In this document: piece after piece, positions 9,450-17,652 of the stretch
How positions within the stretch are numbered: position 1 is the first letter of the stretch
Layout of the letters: each line of letters starts with the position of its first letter
Assembly: GCA_902826685.1 (NCBI GenBank)
Contig: CADEFT010000010.1
Location: forward strand, 124,001-188,000
Length of the DNA stretch: 64,000 nt
Origin: an uncultured Acidobacteriota bacterium
GTDB taxonomy: Bacteria; Acidobacteriota; Terriglobia; Bryobacterales; Bryobacteraceae
Direction of reading: 5' to 3'
The notes under the pieces: model-generated
What the model was told of the DNA's origin: nothing
Seen by the model: the letters and a program-made list of their open reading frames with translations, nothing else
Database searches by the model: none
Program-made: the position numbers and the translations under genes

Positions 9450-9452
9450 CTA
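9450..9452 (-). other. In-frame amber stop codon (TAG) inside alaS
   Basis: On the minus strand the codons read GGG GAG TAG CTG GCG. Frame is unchanged on both sides: AlaRS sequence upstream (RIDAVAGEGA) and downstream (TSESDLVEQVERL) are in the same frame, and the distance between them matches normal AlaRS. A single substitution (for example TAC, CAG or TGG to TAG) would explain it; no frameshift is needed. Confidence 0.85.
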
Positions 9453-11588
9453 CTCCCCCCGCGCCCCTTCCCCTGCCACCGCGTCGATGCGGCCTACGCC
9501 CCCCGAAATCGACCACTTGCTCAATACCTTGCACAACCCGATGTCGCCGGTGCGCGAGACGGCGGTGCCGCCGCCTAGCGCGCGGCTGCAATCGCCCAAA
9601 CTCAGCACACGAACCTTTTCTCCGTACTTCTCGCCGAACAACGCCATGGCGCCGGTCTTGATCGCTTCGTCGATCGGCATCACGTCCGTGTGGACGCCGA
9701 TGTTATGCAGGATCTGCTCGTTGGCCAGCCGCTCGACTTCGGCAAGCTCATCGCCGTCCATGGCCGCGTAGTGTGTGAAGTCGAAACGCAGCCGCGAAGG
9801 CTCCACCACGCTGCCCGCCTGCTTGACGTGCGTGCCCAGCACGTTGCGCAGCGCGGCATGCAGCAGGTGAGTCGCCGTATGATTGCGCATGGTCGACACG
9901 CGCAGGTCGGGTGTTACCTCGCAGGCCACGCGATCGCCCACCTTCAGAGTTTCAAGCGCCTTTACCTTGTGAACCGATAAGCCCGGCAGCGCCGGATACG
10001 TGTTCTCCACCTGCGCCACCTTCACACCGCCGCGGGAAAGCGTTCCCGTATCGCCCACCTGTCCGCCCGTTTCGGCATAGAACGGCGTCTGGTCGAGCAC
10101 CACTTCACCATTCGCGCCGGCGGCGAGCTCCGTCACCGCTTGCTTCGATTCATTCAGCAGTCCCGTGATCGTGCTCTCGCTGGTAAGCGTGTCATAGCCC
10201 AGGAACCGCGTGCGTCCGCCTTCGAGCAGCGCTTGATAGGCAGGGGCGACCTGCGCCTTCTCCGCGCCCTTCCAACTGGCGCGCGCCCGCGTGCGCTGCT
10301 GTTCGAGCGCCGCCTCGAATCCTTCCAGATCCACCGTCAGTCCGCGCTCGCGGGCCATCTCCTGCATTTCATCGAGCGCCAGCCCGTAGGTGTCGTACAG
10401 CTTGAATGCCGCCGGACCCGGAAGCAATCCGCCGGAAGCCGCCTTCGCCTCGTCCTGGAACACCTTCTCCGCCACCTGAAAAGTGGTGGCGTAGCGATGC
10501 TCTTCGTCCTTCACCACCCGCGCCACCCGCTGCGCGCTCTCCATCAGTTCCGGATACGGCTGCCGCATCAGCTCCGCCACAAACCCGGTGAGCTTGTAAA
10601 GGAAGGGCTCCTCCACGCCAATCATGCGCGCGTTGCGCATGGCGCGCCGCATGATCTTGCGCAGAACGAAGCCGCGCCCCAGGTTCGACGGCAGCACGCC
10701 ATCGTTAATCAGGAACGCCGTGGCCCGGGCGTGGTCGGCGGCGATGCGCAGCGCCACGCTTACCTTCGGATCTTCGCCATAAGGCTTGCCGAAAAGCTCC
10801 GCACCCCGTTCGACGATCGGAAACAGCAGGTCCGATTCATAGTTGGTCAGCTTCCCCTGCAGGATCGCCGCCAGCCGTTCCAGGCCCATGCCCGTGTCGA
10901 TCGAAGGGCGGGGAAGCGGCGTCAGCTTTCCCTCGCTCGACCGGTCGAACTGCATGAACACCAGATTCCAGATCTCGACGAACCGGCCGCCGCCATCGAG
11001 TGGAAACTCTTCCTTCTCGCGGCCGGGCTCGGCCCCTTCCGGACCCAGGTCGTAATGCAGCTCCGAACAGGGCCCGCAAGGCCCCGTCTCGCCCATCTGC
11101 CAGAAATTGTCTTTCTCGTCGAGCCGGAAAATGCGGCTCTTGGGCACGCCGGCCACCTTCTGCCACAACTCCTCGGCCTCGTCGTCTTCGCGGAACACCG
11201 TCACATACAGACGATCCTTCGCCAGCCCGTAATCCCTGGTCACCAACTCCCACGCAAAGCCGATCGCATCGCGCTTGAAATAATCGCCGAACGAGAAGTT
11301 GCCCAGCATTTCAAAGAACGTGTGATGGCGCCGCGTGTATCCGACGTTTTCCAGATCGTTGTGCTTGCCGCCCGCGCGAACGCACTTCTGCGATGTGGCC
11401 GCGCGGTTGTAATCGCGCTTTTCAAGACCCAGAAAAATGTCCTTGAACTGGTTCATTCCGGCGTTGGTGAACAGCAGCGTCGGATCGTTCGCCGGTACCA
11501 GCGGCGAGCTTCTCACCGCGCGATGGCCGCGCTCGCCGAAATAGTCGAGGAACTTCTGTCGGATTTGATGACCGGTCACAGCAAACAT
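9450..11588 (-). CDS. alaS: Alanyl-tRNA synthetase, aminoacylation, tRNA-binding and editing domains (stops at amber codon)
   Basis: A 712-residue reading frame from ATG 11588. It shows class II catalytic motifs (LLFTNAGMNQFKDIFLG, QKCVRAGGKHNDLENVG, FFEMLGNFSFGDYF), the helical tRNA-binding region, and the editing domain with HTATH (the HxxxH zinc site). The second half of that zinc site, normally CGGTH, here reads GGGTA, so one Cys and one His ligand are missing. Translation ends at TAG 9450-9452, removing the C-Ala domain that lies downstream in the same frame. AlaRS charges tRNA-Ala and is essential, so either this shorter form works, the amber is read through, another alaS exists elsewhere, or the base is a sequencing error. 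A longer frame upstream of 11588 has no AlaRS sequence. Confidence 0.9.
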   Translation of the reverse strand: MFAVTGHQIRQKFLDYFGERGHRAVRSSPLVPANDPTLLFTNAGMNQFKDIFLGLEKRDYNRAATSQKCVRAGGKHNDLENVGYTRRHHTFFEMLGNFSFGDYFKRDAIGFAWELVTRDYGLAKDRLYVTVFREDDEAEELWQKVAGVPKSRIFRLDEKDNFWQMGETGPCGPCSELHYDLGPEGAEPGREKEEFPLDGGGRFVEIWNLVFMQFDRSSEGKLTPLPRPSIDTGMGLERLAAILQGKLTNYESDLLFPIVERGAELFGKPYGEDPKVSVALRIAADHARATAFLINDGVLPSNLGRGFVLRKIMRRAMRNARMIGVEEPFLYKLTGFVAELMRQPYPELMESAQRVARVVKDEEHRYATTFQVAEKVFQDEAKAASGGLLPGPAAFKLYDTYGLALDEMQEMARERGLTVDLEGFEAALEQQRTRARASWKGAEKAQVAPAYQALLEGGRTRFLGYDTLTSESTITGLLNESKQAVTELAAGANGEVVLDQTPFYAETGGQVGDTGTLSRGGVKVAQVENTYPALPGLSVHKVKALETLKVGDRVACEVTPDLRVSTMRNHTATHLLHAALRNVLGTHVKQAGSVVEPSRLRFDFTHYAAMDGDELAEVERLANEQILHNIGVHTDVMPIDEAIKTGAMALFGEKYGEKVRVLSLGDCSRALGGGTAVSRTGDIGLCKVLSKWSISGGVGRIDAVAGEGARGE

Positions 11589-11663
11589 TCTCCCATAGGA
11601 ATGTGGCGAACCCGCCCGCCCGCTTGCGCGCCCCCCGCCCGTTCTGACACACTCATAAGGTTC

Positions 11664-12473
11664 ATGCTCGATTACGCCGTTCAATCGAGACTTGCCGCCC
11701 TGGGCCTGTTGTTGCTCCTGCCCCCGCAATGGGCGCAGCAGTCCCCAACGCCCCCGGCGCAAGCCTCAACCGTCCAACCGTCCGCGGCGGATCCGCCTCC
11801 CCCTCCGGTTGAGGTGTTGCACTATGGCATCGAGTGGCGCCTGGTGCGCGCCGGCGTCGCACACCTGGCCCGCAGCCCACGCTCCGGCGCCGGTTGGGAA
11901 GCGAAGCTGGAGATCCAGTCCGCCGGCCTCGTGTCAAAACTCTATCGCGTCAAGGACGATTACCGCGTTCTTTACGACTCGGCGTTTTGCGCTTCCGGAA
12001 CCACCATGACGGCCGAAGAAGGCAGCCGCCGCCGCGAGACCACCGTCACGCTCGATCGCCAGAATCAGAAATCGCATTACCTCGAACGCGATCTGGTCAA
12101 GGACGCCGTGGTTCTTGAAAAAAACATCGAAGTGCCCGGCTGCGTTCACGACGTGGTGGCGGCGCTGGTGCGTCTTCGCTCCCTCAAGCTGAAGCCCGGC
12201 CAGACCGTGCAACTGCCGGTGACCGATGGCAAGAAGTCGATCACGGCGCGCGTCGAAGCGCAGGAGAAGGAAACCGTCAAGACGCCTTCCGGCACCTACG
12301 ACACCATCCGCTTCGAGGCGCATCTGTTCAACGACGTTCTGTACAAACGCTCCGGGCGCCTGTTTATCTGGCTCACCAACGACGATAAGCAGATTCCCGT
12401 GCAGATCCGCGCCAAGCTGAGCTTCCCGGTTGGCACCATCAGCCTTCAATTGGAGAAAATGGGTAACTCCTAG
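11664..12473 (+). CDS. Secreted DUF3108 domain protein
   Basis: About 269 residues from ATG 11664, which has AAGG 4 nt upstream. A signal peptide (LAALGLLLLLPPQWAQ) is followed by a proline-rich linker and a domain starting VEVLHYGIEWRLVRAGVAHL, which matches the DUF3108 pattern (outer-membrane or periplasmic beta-sheet protein with GxWEAKLEIQSAGLVSKLYRVKD). The biochemical role of DUF3108 is unknown. It diverges from alaS; the intergenic gap is 75 bp. A much longer open frame through this start runs antisense to alaS and is not coding. Confidence 0.8.
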   Translation: MLDYAVQSRLAALGLLLLLPPQWAQQSPTPPAQASTVQPSAADPPPPPVEVLHYGIEWRLVRAGVAHLARSPRSGAGWEAKLEIQSAGLVSKLYRVKDDYRVLYDSAFCASGTTMTAEEGSRRRETTVTLDRQNQKSHYLERDLVKDAVVLEKNIEVPGCVHDVVAALVRLRSLKLKPGQTVQLPVTDGKKSITARVEAQEKETVKTPSGTYDTIRFEAHLFNDVLYKRSGRLFIWLTNDDKQIPVQIRAKLSFPVGTISLQLEKMGNS

Positions 12474-12485
12474 GCGGCTTCCTCC

Positions 12486-12491
12486 TACAAT
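12486..12491 (+). promoter_or_regulatory. Candidate -10 box (TACAAT) for aguB
   Basis: TACAAT ends 8 nt before the aguB ATG, so transcription would begin at or next to the start codon. No clear -35 is seen. GGAAG in the same interval could alternatively be a ribosome-binding site. Confidence 0.4.
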
Positions 12492-12499
12492 GGAAGCTT

Positions 12500-13384
12500 A
12501 TGCCCGCTGAATCGAAATTCCGGGTCGGCCTGGTGCAGATGTCGTGCTCCACCAACCCGAAAGAGAACCTGGCCAAAGCCGAAGCCCGCATTCACGATGC
12601 CGCCAAAAAGAAGGCGCAGATCGTCTGTCTGCAGGAACTGTTCCGCTCGCAGTACTTCTGCCGCGAAGAGAAGGCTGAGCTGTTCGAACTCGCCGAAACC
12701 ATTCCCGGTCCCACCACGGACCGTCTGGGCAAACTCGCGAAAAAACTGGGCGTGGTCATCATCGCGTCGTTGTTTGAAAAACGCGCGGCGGGCGTCTATC
12801 ACAACACCGCGGCGATCCTCGGCACCGATGGCACCATCGAAGGCATCTACCGCAAGATGCACATTCCCGACGATCCGCTGTTCTTCGAGAAATACTATTT
12901 CACTCCGGGCGATTTGGGCTTCCTGAACTTCGATACGAAATTCGGCCGCATCGGCGTGCAGGTGTGCTGGGACCAGTGGTATCCGGAAGGCGCGCGCGCC
13001 ACGGCCATGCTGGGCGCGAGCATTCTCTTTTATCCCACCGCCATCGGTTGGCATCCGCATGAGAAAGCCGAATTCGGCGCGGGCCAGCGCGATGCCTGGC
13101 AGACCATTCAGCGCGCGCATGCCATCGCCAACGGAGTCTATGTGGCGGCGGTGAATCGCGTCGGCTTTGAAGGCGACGAGAACTCGGGTCTCGAATTCTG
13201 GGGCACGTCCTTCGTGGCCGATCCCTTCGGACAGGTCATGGCCCAGGCGTCCACCGGCAAGGAAGAGATTCTCGTGGTCGAATGCGATCCCAATCGCTGC
13301 GATGAAGTGCGGCGCAATTGGCCGTTCTTTCGCGACCGCCGCATCGACGCTTATCCACCGATCCTGCAGCGGTGGCGCGACTGA
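12500..13384 (+). CDS. aguB: N-carbamoylputrescine amidase
   Basis: A 294-residue nitrilase-superfamily enzyme with the Glu-Lys-Cys triad in CLQELFRSQYF, YRKMHIPDDP and QVCWDQWYPE. The segments DPLFFEKYYFTPGD and TAIGWHPHEK are typical of N-carbamoylputrescine amidase. It hydrolyses N-carbamoylputrescine to putrescine, ammonia and CO2, the last step of the agmatine route. The next gene, aguA, makes its substrate; their coding regions overlap by one base (TGATG), so translation is probably coupled. Confidence 0.94.
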   Translation: MPAESKFRVGLVQMSCSTNPKENLAKAEARIHDAAKKKAQIVCLQELFRSQYFCREEKAELFELAETIPGPTTDRLGKLAKKLGVVIIASLFEKRAAGVYHNTAAILGTDGTIEGIYRKMHIPDDPLFFEKYYFTPGDLGFLNFDTKFGRIGVQVCWDQWYPEGARATAMLGASILFYPTAIGWHPHEKAEFGAGQRDAWQTIQRAHAIANGVYVAAVNRVGFEGDENSGLEFWGTSFVADPFGQVMAQASTGKEEILVVECDPNRCDEVRRNWPFFRDRRIDAYPPILQRWRD

Positions 13385-14421
13385 TGGCCCGTTACCGCAT
13401 GCCGGCCGAGTGGCAGCCGCATGAGGCGACTTGGATCGCCTGGCCCCATGAGAAATCGGATTGGCCGGGCAAGTTCGCTCCCATTCCCTGGGTCTACGGC
13501 GAGATGGTGCGTTATCTTTCTCAGGTCGAAAAGGTACGCATTCTGGTGCCCGATGCCACCGTGGAAAAATCCGCCCGGCGCGTTCTGAAACTCGCCGGTG
13601 CGCGGCTTGAGCAAGTGGAGTTCTGGCCGCATCCCACCAACCGCAGTTGGACCCGCGACTACTGCCCCATCTTCGTTTGCGGCCAACAAGGGGATGTGGC
13701 GATCACCCATTGGCGCTTCAACGGCTGGGCCAAATACGGCAATCATGAGCGCGATGCCGTTATTCCCGCGCTGGTGAACAAGCGTCTCAAGCTCGCTTAT
13801 CGCAAACCCATGCACGGCACGCGGCACATCGTCCTCGAAGGCGGCAGCATCGACGTCAATGGCGCGGGCGCGCTGCTGACCACCGAGGAATGCCTGCTCA
13901 GTCCCATTCAGGCGCGCAACCCCGGCCTCAGCCGGCGGCAACTCGAAGCCGCTTTCCGTGAATACCTGGGCGTGACGGAAACCATATGGCTCCGCAACGG
14001 CATCGCCGGCGACGACACCCATGGGCACGTGGACGATCTGGCGCGGTTCGCCGATACCAGGACCATCGTCATCGCCTCGGAAAGCGACCGCGGCGAAGCC
14101 AACTATGCCGCGCTCAAAGAGAATTACGATCTGCTCCGCGCCACCGGCCGCTGGAACGTCGTGAAACTGCCCATGCCGCGTCCGCTCTCCTTCGATGGGC
14201 AGCGCCTTCCCGCCAGCTACGCCAATTTCTATATCGCCAACCAGATCGTACTCGCACCCGTGTTCAACGATCCGGCCGACCGGCTGGCGCTCAATGTGCT
14301 CGCCCGCGTCTTTCCAAAGCGCGACGTCATCCCCATCTACTGCGGCGACTTCGTGCTCGGCCTCGGCACGCTGCACTGCGCCACGCAACAGCAGCCCGCC
14401 TGCGGAGCGACGCTAAACTAA
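13384..14421 (+). CDS. aguA: Agmatine deiminase
   Basis: A 345-residue member of the peptidyl-arginine-deiminase-like family. It starts MARYRMPAEWQPHEATWIAW, the standard N-terminus, and contains SWTRDYCPIF, the catalytic His/Asp region GDDTHGHVDDLARF and catalytic Cys in GLGTLHCATQQQPA. It converts agmatine to N-carbamoylputrescine and ammonia. The start codon overlaps the aguB stop by one base and its own stop overlaps the next start by one base. No arginine decarboxylase gene is present in the window, so agmatine must be supplied from elsewhere. Confidence 0.95.
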   Translation: MARYRMPAEWQPHEATWIAWPHEKSDWPGKFAPIPWVYGEMVRYLSQVEKVRILVPDATVEKSARRVLKLAGARLEQVEFWPHPTNRSWTRDYCPIFVCGQQGDVAITHWRFNGWAKYGNHERDAVIPALVNKRLKLAYRKPMHGTRHIVLEGGSIDVNGAGALLTTEECLLSPIQARNPGLSRRQLEAAFREYLGVTETIWLRNGIAGDDTHGHVDDLARFADTRTIVIASESDRGEANYAALKENYDLLRATGRWNVVKLPMPRPLSFDGQRLPASYANFYIANQIVLAPVFNDPADRLALNVLARVFPKRDVIPIYCGDFVLGLGTLHCATQQQPACGATLN

Positions 14422-15644
14422 TGGACATGTCATGGGCTGCCGCTCTGTTTCTGGCATTCCTGTTGCAATCCGATCCGGCGGCGGAAGGGCGCAAGGCTCT
14501 CGAAGCCAATAACCCCGCGCTCGCCGAACAGCTCTACCGTAAAGCTCTCGAAGCCGACTCGAACGATTGGCCTTCGCGATTTCACCTCGGCCTGTCGCTC
14601 AGTCTGCAGAACAAGGACGCGGAGGCCGCCGAGGCCTATCGTAAGGTTCTTCAGGACAAGCCCGGTCTCTATGAAGCCGAACTGAACCTGGGCATGGTGC
14701 TGGTGCGCCAGAAGCAGCCCGCCGAAGCCATCAAAGTATTGGAGCCGGCGGCCGCCAAGAAGCCCAAGGAATATCGCCCCGCCTATTACCTGGGCGAGGC
14801 CCATGCCGCGCTCGGCGACTTCTCCAAGGCCGAAGCGGCCTATCGGGTTGCCGTCGAGGCGGATGCCAAAGCGGCCGAGGCATCCATCGGTCTGGCGCGG
14901 GCGCTGGTGAAATTGAATCGCTTGTCCGATGCCGACGCCTACTACCGCCAGGCCGTGCAAGCCGACCCAGAATTCAAGCGCGCGCTGCTTGAATTGGCCG
15001 GACTCTATGAACAAGCCAAGCAGTCCGAAAAAGCGATTTCCATTTACCGGGAGTTTCCCGGCGACGTGGCCGCGCGGGAGCGGCTGGGCGAACTGCTGCT
15101 GGAAGGCGGCCAGGCTTCCGACGCGGCCGGCGAATTGGAGAAGGCGTTTCAACAATCGCCCACGCCCGCCAATCGCCTGGCCCTCGCCACGGCCTACCTC
15201 AAGAACAAGCAGCCGCTCAAGGCCCTGCCTCTGCTCGAACAGGCGGCCGCCGCCGAGCCGAAGAATTTCGAACTGCGCATGTACTATGGCCGCGCGCTGC
15301 GCGACCAGCGCACCTTCCAGCCCGCGGCGCAGCAATTTTTCGCGGCAACGCAGCTAAAGCCCGACTCCAAGGAAGCGTGGAGCGAACTCTCGGGCGTGCT
15401 CATTCTGCTCGAAAACTATCCGCAGGCTCTGACCGCGCTCGACCGCGCGCAGGCCTTGAGCGGCGGCGAGAATCCGGCCCACTATTACTTCCGCGCGATC
15501 GTGCTCGACCGCATGAAAGACTACAAGAGCGCCCTGCCGAGCTACCAGAAATTTCTCGAATTGAGCCAGGGCAAGAACCCGGATGAAGAGTTCAAGTCGC
15601 GTCAGCGCATCCGCGTCATCAACAAGGAGCTTTCCCGCCGATGA
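14421..15644 (+). CDS. Secreted tetratricopeptide repeat protein
   Basis: About 407 residues with an N-terminal signal-like hydrophobic stretch (WAAALFLAFLLQ) and roughly ten TPR units, for example EAYRKVLQDKPGLYEAELNLG and ALDRAQALSGGENPAHYYFRAIVL. TPR arrays bind proteins or peptides; no partner can be named. Translation starts at an ATG that overlaps the aguA stop (TAATG), and its own stop overlaps the next start, so it is part of the same four-gene overlapping chain as aguB and aguA. A functional connection with polyamine synthesis is unproven. Confidence 0.87.
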   Translation: MDMSWAAALFLAFLLQSDPAAEGRKALEANNPALAEQLYRKALEADSNDWPSRFHLGLSLSLQNKDAEAAEAYRKVLQDKPGLYEAELNLGMVLVRQKQPAEAIKVLEPAAAKKPKEYRPAYYLGEAHAALGDFSKAEAAYRVAVEADAKAAEASIGLARALVKLNRLSDADAYYRQAVQADPEFKRALLELAGLYEQAKQSEKAISIYREFPGDVAARERLGELLLEGGQASDAAGELEKAFQQSPTPANRLALATAYLKNKQPLKALPLLEQAAAAEPKNFELRMYYGRALRDQRTFQPAAQQFFAATQLKPDSKEAWSELSGVLILLENYPQALTALDRAQALSGGENPAHYYFRAIVLDRMKDYKSALPSYQKFLELSQGKNPDEEFKSRQRIRVINKELSRR

Positions 15645-16069
15645 TGCTGGCGTTGCTTGGTTGGTTGCTTTGCGGCGCCGATGGACTCGACACCATCCGC
15701 AACAACGCCGATCAGGAGCGGCGTTATCGCGCGGCGCTCGACTATTCGGGCGAACAGCTCACTGCGTCGCGCAAAGCCTACGAAGAGAACCGCCACGCCG
15801 ATTTCACCGCCGCACTCGATGAGGTCGCCGCCGGCGCCAGGCTTTGCGACGAGACGCTGCGCGCCACCGGCCGCAACCGCGTGCGCAATGCCACCCACTT
15901 CAAGCGCGCCGAACTGAAACTCCGCGAGTTGATGCGGCGCCTGGCGCAGTTTGAAAAAGAAGTCAGCGTCGACGATCGCGGTCCGGTGCACAAGGTGAAA
16001 GAAACGGTGCAGGCGCTTCACGATCAGTTGCTGCTCGATATCACCGGCCGCCGCCGGCTGGGCGGCTAA
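15641..16069 (+). CDS. Small secreted helical protein of unknown function
   Basis: A 142-residue protein that begins MMLALLGWLLCGADG, a short signal-peptide-like sequence. The remainder is charged and probably helical (AELKLRELMRRLAQFEKEVSVDD, VHKVKETVQALHDQLLLD). No family is recognised. Its ATG overlaps the stop of the TPR gene by 4 bp (ATGA), and its end overlaps the convergent Nudix gene by 4 bp. The tight linkage to the TPR gene suggests they act together. Confidence 0.75.
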   Translation: MMLALLGWLLCGADGLDTIRNNADQERRYRAALDYSGEQLTASRKAYEENRHADFTAALDEVAAGARLCDETLRATGRNRVRNATHFKRAELKLRELMRRLAQFEKEVSVDDRGPVHKVKETVQALHDQLLLDITGRRRLGG

Positions 16070-16470
16070 ATCTCCCCCGCCGCCAGACGGCGCACAAAAT
16101 CCACGTCCCCTTCGAGAAAATCGTAGCTCGGCAGGTTGATTCGTTTCTCCCAGCGAATCTGCTCGAAAACGCCGTTGCGCGGCTCGCCCTTGAATCCGTT
16201 GACGCGCAGGAAGATCAACTGAATCGCCGCGCCGCGCGGATAGGCGAACTCGTGGCGGGTGAGCTCCATGCCGATCTCGGCATCGATCGCCAGTTCTTCC
16301 TTCAATTCCCGCGCCAGCGCGGCCCGCGGAGTCTCGCCGGCCTCTACCTTCCCGCCCGGGAATTCCCACTTGAGCCCGTGCCGGCCGCCCTTCTTGCGCT
16401 GCGCGATCAATACCATGCCGTCACGCTCAATCACCGCCGCCACCACCGCGATGCGGAACTGGCGGCCCAT
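16066..16470 (-). CDS. MutT-type Nudix hydrolase
   Basis: A 134-residue protein with a full Nudix box GGKVEAGETPRAALARELKEEL preceded by GLKWEFP. The order and length resemble 8-oxo-dGTP diphosphatase (MutT), which removes oxidised dGTP, and the ending EGDVDFVRRLAAG is also MutT-like. ATG 16470 overlaps the stop of the upstream radical SAM gene by one base, so the two are translationally coupled. A longer upstream frame lies inside the radical SAM gene and is not used. Confidence 0.9.
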   Translation of the reverse strand: MGRQFRIAVVAAVIERDGMVLIAQRKKGGRHGLKWEFPGGKVEAGETPRAALARELKEELAIDAEIGMELTRHEFAYPRGAAIQLIFLRVNGFKGEPRNGVFEQIRWEKRINLPSYDFLEGDVDFVRRLAAGEI

Positions 16471-17636
16471 CAGGAAACCTCCAGCGTGCGGAATCGCTCC
16501 AACTCGGTTGCCGGTATATCCGGAAGCCGCCTCCACCGGTGGCGCATCCACGCCCAGGGAATGGAGAACAGTTGAACGCGCGGCGCGAACTTCGAGCTTT
16601 CCTGGATGAAGCAACTGTGCGTGCACCAGCAGTTGGCGGTCGCGATCGCTTCCACCTCCGCCCGCATGGCCTCGGAATCGAGAGCGCGCGCCACGTCATA
16701 GCCGAACGCCGCCAGGTCGCCCACCGTCTCGCGCATCTCGCAGGAGCGGAATCGCCCGTTGTGATCGATCACGATGGTGGTCTCTCCGGCCGTGCACGGC
16801 ATCGGCCACTTCGACGGCCGGTCGAAACAGCTTTCGTGCAAATCGAAATGAAGCCGGAGGTTCCCCAGGTAGTACATCCTGGCGAACTGGCGGACGCCCG
16901 CCGGCAAATGAGCGAACAGCTTCGTCGCGTAGTGCTCGTGAAAAGGCATCAATCGCCGGTGCAGGTCCGCCACCTGCTCGCGCGTGATCTGCTTCAGCGA
17001 CGAATCGGGCGCATTGCCGCGCATCGTCTCAAAGTACTGGCCGTCGATTTTCGCCTCGCCCGCCAGCCGCATTCCCAGTTCGACGATCTCGCGATAGTTC
17101 TCCGACGTGATCACCGTGAGCACGTTGCGCCGCAGCCGCCGCACGCCCTTGTATCTTTTCTCCGCCTCCTCGATGGTGGCCATGGTGCGGCGAAAATTAT
17201 TCGGCACGCCGCGGATGGCGTCATGCGTGTTCGCAAGCCCGTCGAGGGAAAAATTCAAATCGATGGAGACATCCGGCGCCAGTTCCAGCATGCGATCCAC
17301 GGCGCAAAACGTACGTTCGGGCAGCAGCCCGTTGGTAGGCAGGTTGACGTTGCGGATCCCATTGTGGCGGGCGAACAATGCCACGATCTCCGCCAGCTCA
17401 TCGCGCAGAAACGGCTCGCCGCCGCTCAGCCACAGCTTCTCAAACGGCGGCGCGGTCTCGGCCACGCGCCGGATCTGATCGAATGTCAGATCGTCGCGGC
17501 TGTTGAGCTTGTCGAAATAGAAACAGGTGCGGCAAAGCGAATTGCAGCGCGAAGTGACGAAAAGAAACAGCGCCCGGAATGCACGCGCCCGCACTCGCTG
17601 CTGCACAATAGGAAAGTAGGTTCGCCAGCCCGGCAT
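16470..17636 (-). CDS. Radical SAM protein with SPASM-like C-terminus
   Basis: About 388 residues from the ATG at 17636. The radical SAM cluster motif CNSLCRTC is at about residues 31-38, followed by the SAM-binding LWLSGGEPFLRDE. A C-terminal Cys-rich region (MPCTAGETTIVIDHNGRFRSCEMRE and NCWCTHSCF) looks like a SPASM-type auxiliary cluster site. Such enzymes modify peptides, or resemble MoaA-like enzymes; the substrate is unknown. An upstream start at 17666 would overlap the divergent NifU-like gene, so 17636 is preferred. Confidence 0.85.
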   Translation of the reverse strand: MPGWRTYFPIVQQRVRARAFRALFLFVTSRCNSLCRTCFYFDKLNSRDDLTFDQIRRVAETAPPFEKLWLSGGEPFLRDELAEIVALFARHNGIRNVNLPTNGLLPERTFCAVDRMLELAPDVSIDLNFSLDGLANTHDAIRGVPNNFRRTMATIEEAEKRYKGVRRLRRNVLTVITSENYREIVELGMRLAGEAKIDGQYFETMRGNAPDSSLKQITREQVADLHRRLMPFHEHYATKLFAHLPAGVRQFARMYYLGNLRLHFDLHESCFDRPSKWPMPCTAGETTIVIDHNGRFRSCEMRETVGDLAAFGYDVARALDSEAMRAEVEAIATANCWCTHSCFIQESSKFAPRVQLFSIPWAWMRHRWRRLPDIPATELERFRTLEVS

Positions 17637-17646
17637 TCGTTCTAAA

Positions 17647-17652
17647 ATTATA
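17647..17652 (-). promoter_or_regulatory. Candidate -10 box (TATAAT) for the radical SAM gene
   Basis: A perfect TATAAT on the minus strand, part of the 8-bp palindrome ATTATAAT, ends 10 nt before ATG 17636. It is the only promoter-like element in the 16-bp space between the divergent starts. Confidence 0.45.

Noticed and set aside
9423..9460. A frameshift at the six-G run before the alaS amber codon
   Set aside because: AlaRS sequence on both sides is in the same frame and the two other frames give no AlaRS-like residues in between, so a single substitution explains the stop; an indel would not.
10140..11660. Upstream extension of the DUF3108 open frame across alaS on the plus strand
   Set aside because: It is antisense to the conserved alaS sequence; the signal peptide begins at ATG 11664.
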